A stretch of DNA of 64,000 nt from Mycobacterium sp. ACS1612 (GTDB lineage: Bacteria; Actinomycetota; Actinomycetes; Mycobacteriales; Mycobacteriaceae): NCBI RefSeq assembly GCF_001667505.1, contig NZ_LZHZ01000063.1:310001-374000 (forward strand), in the 5' to 3' direction. Under the pieces are notes generated by a model. That model ran no database searches, was not told the origin of the DNA, and saw only the letters and a program-made list of their open reading frames with translations. Of this stretch, positions 58,787 to 64,000 are shown piece by piece; the first letter of the stretch is position 1; each line of letters begins with the position of its first letter. A program made the position numbers and the translations under genes.

Positions 58787-59627
58787 TCACCGCGCCCGAC
58801 GTCGCGATGCCGTTGCGGCGGAACGACGACACGATCAGCGCGCGCAGCTGGCGCCCGACCTCGAACTGCTTACCCGGCAGCGTGCGCGCCACCATCCGTA
58901 GATTCACGGTGTCCACCTCGATGCTCTCGACGCCCATCAGCGACGGCTCGTCGAGCAGCAGATCCGGCAGGCGGCCGTTCTCCATGGCGGCCTTCGCGAC
59001 CCCGCCGAGCACCTCGTTCACCTTGTTCAGGTCGGCCGAGGTCGACACCGGAACGTCGACCACCGCGCGCGCCCAGTCCTTCGACATGTTGAGCGACTTG
59101 ACGATCTGACCGTTGGGCACGGTGTACATCTCGCCATCGCTGGTGCGCAGCTTGGTCACCCGCAGCGTGACGTCCTCCACCGTGCCGACAGCGGTGCCGC
59201 CTGCGGTGACGCTCAGTTCGACGAGGTCGCCGAAACCGTACTGCTTCTCGGTGATCAGGAAGAACCCGCTGAGCAGGTCCTGCACGATGCGCTGCGCGCC
59301 GAAACCGAGCGCGGCACCGAGGACGGCCGCCGGCGCCACCAGCGAACCGAGCGGCAGCCCAAGCTGATTGGCGATATCGACGGCCACCACCACGTAGAGC
59401 AGGGCGATCGCCACCGACGAGATCACCGACGCGACGGCCTGACCGTGTTTGACGGTTTCCGATCGCACCGTGACGTCGCGTTCGTCACCTTTGGTCAGTC
59501 GCTTGCTGATCCGTCCGGCGGTCCACCGGATCACCCGAGTGACGACGATCGCGAACAGCACGACCAGAACGACGTGCAGGCCCTTGGTCAAGAGCCAATG
59601 GCTGATGTCTTGAAATGTCGTAGGCAT
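58773..59627 (-). CDS. Small-conductance mechanosensitive channel (MscS family)
   Basis: A 284-residue MscS protein with three N-terminal helices. The pore helix TM3 is LVAPAAVLGAALGFGAQRIVQDLLSGFFLITEKQYGFGDLVEL (GxxxG packing), followed by the beta-domain LRVTKLRTSDGEMYTVPNGQIVKSLNMSKDWARAVVDVPV and a C-terminal alpha/beta domain. It should open under hypo-osmotic shock. ATG 59627 (MPTTFQDISHWLL) places TM1 normally; the open frame upstream is unsupported. Confidence 0.88.
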   Translation of the reverse strand: MPTTFQDISHWLLTKGLHVVLVVLFAIVVTRVIRWTAGRISKRLTKGDERDVTVRSETVKHGQAVASVISSVAIALLYVVVAVDIANQLGLPLGSLVAPAAVLGAALGFGAQRIVQDLLSGFFLITEKQYGFGDLVELSVTAGGTAVGTVEDVTLRVTKLRTSDGEMYTVPNGQIVKSLNMSKDWARAVVDVPVSTSADLNKVNEVLGGVAKAAMENGRLPDLLLDEPSLMGVESIEVDTVNLRMVARTLPGKQFEVGRQLRALIVSSFRRNGIATSGAVTSQN

Positions 59628-59692
59628 CGGGCGGACGGCTTCCCGCTCACCGGGGGGCTTCAAACACGGTGACGTCGTGCAGCTCCGGCGCA

Positions 59693-61459
59693 TCAGAACC
59701 AGGCGTCGCGCATCTCCAACGTGGTCCGGTCCAGGCTTTTCAGTAGATCCAGCTGCGGCGCGGTCTTGGGCAACTCGTAGCGGAAGAAGTAGCGCGCGGC
59801 CTGCCGCTTGCCGTCGTAGAAGTCGCCGGACCGGCCGTTGGCGGCCAGCAGCTGTTCCAGCCATATCCACGCGACGACGATGTGTCCGAACGCCTCGAGG
59901 TACACCACGCTGTTGGCCAGCGCGGCGTCGAGCTCACCGGAGCCGAACATGCCTGCGGTCACCGCGACGAGCCGCTGCCAGGACGCGTCGAGTTGCGCAC
60001 CGAACTCTGCAGCCTCACCGCCTGAGGCCGTGGCCGCCGCAATCGTCGCCGCGATGGTCTCGCCGAGTGCGGCCAGGCTGGCGCCGCCACGCTGAGTCAC
60101 CTTGCGGCCCAACAGATCCAGACTTTGAATGCCGTGGGTGCCTTCGTGGATGGGGTTGAGCCGGTTGTCGCGGTAGTGCTGTTCGACGTCGTACTCGCGG
60201 GTGTACCCGTATCCGCCGTGCACCTGGATGGCCAGGTTGTTGGCCTCCAGGCACCACTGCGACGGCCAACTCTTGCCGACCGGGGTGAGGATGTCGAGCA
60301 GCAGCGTGAGCTTGTCGCGCTCGTCGTCGGACTCGGCGCTGTGCGCCAGGTCGACGAGCTTGGCGCAGTACAGCAGCAGTGCCATCCCGCCTTCGACATA
60401 TGCCTTCTGCGCCAACAACATTCGCTTGACGTCGGCGTGTTCGATGATCGGCACCTGCGGCGTCGACGGATCTTTGGCCAACACCGGGCGACCCTGCGGC
60501 CGTTCACGCGCGTACTGCAGCGACTTCAGGTAGCCGGTGTAGCCCAGCGACACCGCGCCCATACCGACACCGAGGCGCGCCTCGTTCATCATCGTGAACA
60601 TGTAGGCGAGCCCGCGGTGCGGCTCACCCACGAGGTAACCGACGGCGCCCTCGAAACTCAGCACGGTGTTGGTGATGCCGCGTTGGCCCATCTTGTGGTT
60701 GAGCCCGGCGAGCACCACGTTGTTGCGCTCGCCGACCGTGCCGTCTTCGTTGACGAGGTACTTCGGCACGATGAACAACGAGATGCCCTTGGTTCCCGGC
60801 GGACCGCCGGGGATCTTTGCGAGCACCAGGTTGACGATGTTCTCGGTCAACTCGTGTTCGGCCCCGGAGATCCACATCTTCGAGCCGAACAGCCGGTAGG
60901 TGCCGTCGTCCTGCGGTTCGGCGCGGGTGAGGATGTCGGCGAGCGACGATCCGGCCTGGGTCTCCGACAGCGCCATCGTCCCGGAGAAGCGACCGGCCAG
61001 CATCGGTTTGAGGAACGCCTCGATCTGCTCGTCGGTGCCGAACTTGGCCAGCAGGTTGGCGTTGGCCATCGTCAGCATCAGGTAGCCCGTCGTGCTGACG
61101 TTGGCCGCGGAGAACCAGGCGAAGCCCGCCTCGGCGACGGTGGCGGGCAACTGCGCGCCGCCGAGGTTCTGGTCCATCGACATGGCGATCAGGTCGGCCT
61201 GCGCGAACGCGTCCCACGCCTGTTTGACGTCGTCGATGACGGTGACGGTGGTGCCGTCGAAGTGGGGTTCGTTCGCGTCGCTCTTCTTGTTGTGCGGCGC
61301 GAAGTATTTGGTCGCCAGCTGCTCGGAGAGATCGAGGACGCCGTCGAACGTCTCACGGGAGTGCTCGGCGAACCGCTCCCGTTTGGTCAGCTCGTCGATG
61401 CGTAGCCATTCGTAGAGCAGAAAGTCGAGATCGCGGCGAGACAGCAGAGTGGATTTCAC
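59693..61459 (-). CDS. Acyl-CoA dehydrogenase (long FadE type with AcylCoA_DH_N)
   Basis: A 588-residue flavoprotein of the long bacterial ACAD class. The N-terminal AcylCoA_DH_N helix region is RDLDFLLYEWLRIDELTKRERFAEHS. FAD/substrate segments are MALSETQAGSSLADILTRAEP and RLFGSKMWISGAEHELTENIVNLVLAKIPGGPPGTKGISLFIVPK. The C-terminal signature is LEANNLAIQVHGGYGYTREYDVEQHYRDNRLNPIHEGTHGIQSLDLLGRK, with the catalytic Glu in HEGT. The start is GTG at 61459 with GGAGG very close. It is 16 nt downstream of a TetR regulator gene, so autoregulated co-transcription is likely. Which FadE this is cannot be settled here. Confidence 0.9.
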   Translation of the reverse strand: MKSTLLSRRDLDFLLYEWLRIDELTKRERFAEHSRETFDGVLDLSEQLATKYFAPHNKKSDANEPHFDGTTVTVIDDVKQAWDAFAQADLIAMSMDQNLGGAQLPATVAEAGFAWFSAANVSTTGYLMLTMANANLLAKFGTDEQIEAFLKPMLAGRFSGTMALSETQAGSSLADILTRAEPQDDGTYRLFGSKMWISGAEHELTENIVNLVLAKIPGGPPGTKGISLFIVPKYLVNEDGTVGERNNVVLAGLNHKMGQRGITNTVLSFEGAVGYLVGEPHRGLAYMFTMMNEARLGVGMGAVSLGYTGYLKSLQYARERPQGRPVLAKDPSTPQVPIIEHADVKRMLLAQKAYVEGGMALLLYCAKLVDLAHSAESDDERDKLTLLLDILTPVGKSWPSQWCLEANNLAIQVHGGYGYTREYDVEQHYRDNRLNPIHEGTHGIQSLDLLGRKVTQRGGASLAALGETIAATIAAATASGGEAAEFGAQLDASWQRLVAVTAGMFGSGELDAALANSVVYLEAFGHIVVAWIWLEQLLAANGRSGDFYDGKRQAARYFFRYELPKTAPQLDLLKSLDRTTLEMRDAWF

Positions 61460-61475
61460 GCCTCCATCTTGCGCT

Positions 61476-62144
61476 CTACGTCGACTGCGCCGTGCTCTCT
61501 GCGTCAATACCCAGCGGCGACTCGACCCGGGTCGCCTCGTCGCGGATCAAACCGCGCAGCAATGCCGTGCTGAACTCCTCGGCGATCTCCTGTGCGGTTC
61601 GCCTGCCCTGCGGCCGCAGCCACCGGTAGGAGCCCAGCGTCATCCCGATGTAGCCCAGCGCCAGCACGTGCGAGTCGCAGTCGTAGAACTCACCGCTGGC
61701 GATCCCGCGGTCGATGACGTCGCGCACGTGCTCGTAGACCTGGGTCTCCTTCTCACGGATGTAGGCGACCTGGTCCTCGGTGAACCACTCGGAGATGTAG
61801 GGACCCTCTTGGAAATAGACCGCCGCCCGCTCGATGTTGCCCGCGATGCCGACGAGCAGTCGCCGGGTGAAGTGGTAGATGGTCTCCCGCGCCGAGGCGG
61901 TCGGGTCGTCGTGCAGCGCGTCGACGGTGAAGTCGGCGGCACCCTTGTAGATGTCGTAGAGGATCAGCGATTTGCTGGCGTAGTAGTGGTAGACCGTCGC
62001 CTTGTTCAGCCCGACCGCATCGGCCACGTCGTCCATCCGGGTGCCGTGATAGCCCCGCGCCGCGAACAGCTTGGTCGCGACGGCCAACAGCTCCTCGCGA
62101 CGGGTCATCCCGTTGGAGGTGGCTGGAACATCGGAGGGGGACAT
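61476..62144 (-). CDS. TetR-family transcriptional regulator
   Basis: A 222-residue regulator with an N-terminal TetR HTH (RREELLAVATKLFAARGYHGTRMDDVADAVGLNKATVYHYYASKSLILYDIYKGA) and an all-helical ligand domain (YFQEGPYISEWFTEDQVAYIREKETQVYEHVRDVI). On the minus strand TATAGT (62158-62153) lies 8 nt before ATG 62144, so translation may be leaderless. The palindrome at 62190-62205 is a likely operator. It probably controls the acyl-CoA dehydrogenase gene downstream in response to an acyl-CoA, which is inference from context. Confidence 0.88.
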   Translation of the reverse strand: MSPSDVPATSNGMTRREELLAVATKLFAARGYHGTRMDDVADAVGLNKATVYHYYASKSLILYDIYKGAADFTVDALHDDPTASARETIYHFTRRLLVGIAGNIERAAVYFQEGPYISEWFTEDQVAYIREKETQVYEHVRDVIDRGIASGEFYDCDSHVLALGYIGMTLGSYRWLRPQGRRTAQEIAEEFSTALLRGLIRDEATRVESPLGIDAESTAQST

Positions 62145-62189
62145 GGCGACTCACTATATGCAGGGCCGAGCGTCGACTGGGGGTCAATC

Positions 62190-62205
62190 AACTGGTTGGC
62201 CAGTT
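62190..62205. promoter_or_regulatory. Candidate TetR operator
   Basis: AACTGG-TTGG-CCAGTT has perfect 6-bp inverted arms around a 4-nt centre. It lies 32 nt upstream of the TetR -10 and about 78 nt before the small ORF on the other strand, within the divergent region between them. Confidence 0.5.
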
Positions 62206-62282
62206 TAGGTCTCGCACTGTCGCGGCGTGGCCTGCGGGGCTAGACTTCACCGGGAACCAGCCGCTACGCGAGAGGGGATGAC

Positions 62283-62393
62283 GTGGATCCGAACCCGGAC
62301 TATGACGCGAGCGACGAGATCGAATACGGCGCGAACTGGTTCGCATGGATTTTGCGCGGCGTGTACCCGCCGCCCGCCTATCCGCCGGTCTAA
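62283..62393 (+). CDS. 36-residue small protein, uncharacterised
   Basis: A GTG-initiated frame of 36 codons ends at TAA (62391-62393), with GAGAGGGG about 5 nt upstream as ribosome site. The peptide begins MDPNPDYDASDEIEYGANW (very acidic), continues with WFAWILRGVY and ends PPPAYPPV. The order acidic patch, aromatic amphipathic segment and Pro-rich end is not random-looking for GC-rich noise, and codon third positions are mainly G/C. I do not know a function; it could be a small membrane-associated or regulatory peptide. It lies 3 nt from the stop of the convergent ABC ATPase gene. Confidence 0.6.
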   Translation: MDPNPDYDASDEIEYGANWFAWILRGVYPPPAYPPV

Positions 62394-62396
62394 CCG

Positions 62397-63176
62397 CTAA
62401 GCAGCAGCCGCCTTCACCGCGCGCCCCACTTCCGCGCGCAACTCGGTGTATTCCGGTGATCGACGCAATTCGTCGGGGTCGACGCCTGTCCGCGGCAAGT
62501 CCACCGGAAGATCCAACGCCACCTGTCCCGGCCTCCGCGTCAGCACCACGATCCGCGATCCGAGGAACGCCGCCTCATCGGCGCTGTGCGTGACGAACAC
62601 CGTCGTGCGACCCGACTCCGCGCTGACCTGACGGACGTCCTCCTGCAACCGCTCGCGGGTGAGCGCGTCCAGTGCCGCGAACGGTTCGTCGAGTAGGAAC
62701 AGCGGCGTCTCGGCGGCCAGCGCCCGCGCGATCGCGACACGCTGCTGCTGCCCGCCGCTGATCTCCCAGATCCGCCGGTCCGCGGTGCCCTCCAGGCCGA
62801 CCCTGGCGAGCAGTTGATCGCGACGTTCGGCGCGCCGTTCCCGCGGCACGTTCGCGTATTTGAGTGCCAGGTCGACGTTTCCGCCGACCGTGCGCCACGG
62901 GAACAGCCGGGGCTGCTGGAACACCACGCCCGCCGTCACACCGGGTGTCGGCGCCGCGCCGGCCACCGCAACCGTTCCCTCGCTTGGTGATTCGAAGCCC
63001 GCGAGCAGGCGCAGCAGCGTGCTCTTGCCGCAACCCGACGCGCCGACCAGAACCAGAAACGATCCCGGCTCGACGGTCATGTCCACGGGTCCCAGCGCGG
63101 TCAGGGCGCCGCGGCCCCTGCCGTAGCGGTGCGAGACATTACTGATGTGGATTGTGCCGTCATTGCGTGATGGCAC
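62397..63176 (-). CDS. ABC transporter ATP-binding protein, nitrate/sulfonate/taurine type
   Basis: A 259-residue ATPase of the TauB/SsuB/NrtD class. Walker A is VGASGCGKST, the Q-loop is VVFQQPRLFPWRTV, the signature motif is SGGQQQRVAIARAL, Walker B is LFLLDEPFAALD and the switch His is in FVTHSADEAAFL. The start is GTG at 63176, overlapping the binding-protein gene by 17 nt. No permease gene lies downstream before the window feature ends, so it must be upstream of the binding protein, beyond the window, or missing. Confidence 0.88.
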   Translation of the reverse strand: MPSRNDGTIHISNVSHRYGRGRGALTALGPVDMTVEPGSFLVLVGASGCGKSTLLRLLAGFESPSEGTVAVAGAAPTPGVTAGVVFQQPRLFPWRTVGGNVDLALKYANVPRERRAERRDQLLARVGLEGTADRRIWEISGGQQQRVAIARALAAETPLFLLDEPFAALDALTRERLQEDVRQVSAESGRTTVFVTHSADEAAFLGSRIVVLTRRPGQVALDLPVDLPRTGVDPDELRRSPEYTELRAEVGRAVKAAAA

Positions 63177-64000
63177 TGGGCAATCCCTTCGTATAGACCG
63201 CGTCCTGGAAGATCTGCAACGGCGCCGCCGACGGGATCTGCTTCTGGTCGGCCAGGAACTGCGATGCGCTCTGCAGGTTGACCGCGATGTTGCCCGGTTT
63301 ACCATCGGAGCCAAGCCATTCCGACGATGCGACCTGCTCCGGCGTCAGGTACACGCCCTGTTTGAGCTGACCGGCGACGTCGTCGGGGCTGAGCCCGATC
63401 TCGGCGGCGATGGCCTTGGCCGCCGCGGCGGGATCGTCCTGAATCACCTTGAGCGCACGGGCTTCCTGCTGCCGCCAGGTGTCGACCACGTCGGAATGTG
63501 CGTCGGCGAATTCATCCCGGACCGCGCCGAGGTCAAGCGTCGGCTTACCGTCCTTGGCCAGCTGTCGACTGGTGATCAGATCCTTGCCGGTCTTGCGCAG
63601 CTGGTCCAGGGTGGGCAGCCAGGAGTACGCGGCGTCGATGTCGCCGCGGTCCCATGCCGCCAGGATCGCCTGCGGCTGCAGGTCGACCAGCTGAACGTCA
63701 TTGGCGGACAAGCCGTTCTGGTTGAGAGCGGCCAGCAAGCTGTAGTGCGCGGTCGACGCGAACGGGGTGCCGATCCGCTTACCCTTGAGTTCGGCGATGG
63801 TGTTGATGCCGCTGCCGTTGCGCGCCACCAGCGCCTCGTTGTCGCCAGCGACGTCGAGCACGAAGGCGACCTTGTACGGGATGTTCAGCGGCGCCGAGAG
63901 GCCTCGCGCGACGGGGCTGGAGCCAAGGGCGCCGAAGTCCAGTTCCTTGGCGATGAACGCGGTGTTGACGTCCGCGCCGGAGTCGAACTTCGTCCACTTG
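63160..64000 (-). CDS. ABC transporter substrate-binding protein (TauA/SsuA/NMT1-like), 5' end outside window
   Basis: The last 280 codons of a periplasmic-type binding protein; the frame stays open to the window edge (first full codon at 63999). Family marks are NTAFIAKELDFGALGSSPVARG, PYKVAFVLDVAGDNEALVARNGSGINTIAELKGKRIGTPFASTAHYSLLAALNQNGLSANDVQLVDLQPQAILAAWDRGDIDAAYSWLPTLDQL, typical of taurine/alkanesulfonate receptors. The signal peptide is outside the window. With the ATPase it forms a sulfonate- or taurine-type importer; the ligand cannot be specified. Confidence 0.88.
   Translation of the reverse strand, partial: KWTKFDSGADVNTAFIAKELDFGALGSSPVARGLSAPLNIPYKVAFVLDVAGDNEALVARNGSGINTIAELKGKRIGTPFASTAHYSLLAALNQNGLSANDVQLVDLQPQAILAAWDRGDIDAAYSWLPTLDQLRKTGKDLITSRQLAKDGKPTLDLGAVRDEFADAHSDVVDTWRQQEARALKVIQDDPAAAAKAIAAEIGLSPDDVAGQLKQGVYLTPEQVASSEWLGSDGKPGNIAVNLQSASQFLADQKQIPSAAPLQIFQDAVYTKGLPSAITQ

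Overview
The window is high-GC actinobacterial DNA and reads as a fast-growing Mycobacterium (Mycolicibacterium type). It follows, in inverted orientation, the M. tuberculosis Rv0207c to Rv0162c neighbourhood: mmpL3, hemophore/mmpL11, zmp1, an L,D-transpeptidase, ricR, ilvD, the Rv0183 monoglyceride lipase, sigG, a complete mce1 locus with fadD5 and mce1R, and adhE1. Extra genes absent from the tubercle bacillus arrangement are inserted between these blocks. No rRNA, tRNA, insertion sequence or CRISPR array was seen. Species cannot be fixed by eye.

Region 1 (1-17 kb, envelope and heme). The trmB 3' end, a NYN-domain gene and mmpL3 are followed by two membrane protein genes. Two hemophore-type genes (minus strand) face mmpL11 (plus strand). 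The proximal hemophore gene is followed after 5 nt by an OmpR-type regulator and its kinase, both resembling PrrA/PrrB, so heme capture and signalling look co-transcribed. After mmpL11 come two small soluble-protein genes, two Mce-associated membrane proteins and the zinc peptidase zmp1, which ends at a strong bidirectional terminator shared with the ldt gene.

Region 2 (17-33 kb, metabolism and regulation). An MFS exporter, a PPOX-fold protein followed by a decayed thiamine-binding-type gene, a copper module (DUF305 lipoprotein plus ricR behind a perfect TACCCC-GTG-GGGGTA palindrome) and ilvD come first. Next are a methyltransferase/metallohydrolase/DUF2786 group, an alpha/beta-hydrolase lipoprotein lacking the nucleophile serine, the monoglyceride lipase, sigG, and an NDMA-type alcohol dehydrogenase behind a KstR-type operator. 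MarR, pirin, a PQQ-type sugar dehydrogenase lipoprotein and a GlsB-like protein follow.

Region 3 (32.6-41.2 kb, accessory). An exported phosphodiester glycosidase-like protein converges, through four 26-bp hairpin repeats, on two large paralogous exported proteins that look like PE-PPE hydrolases without PE/PPE heads and with the nucleophile serine replaced by glycine. A fructosamine-kinase-like protein, an SDR and a YoaK protein follow.

Region 4 (41.2-58.8 kb). A complete mce1 cluster (fadD5, yrbE1AB, mce1ABCDEF and four Mce-associated genes) is read on the minus strand, with mce1R divergent. Beyond it lie a SRPBCC protein, a thioesterase and adhE1. The last part (58.8-64 kb) holds an MscS channel, an acyl-CoA dehydrogenase with a TetR regulator, an unlisted 36-residue ORF, and a sulfonate/nitrate-type ABC importer cut by the window end. 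Several convergent gene pairs overlap at their stop codons, and several genes look leaderless.
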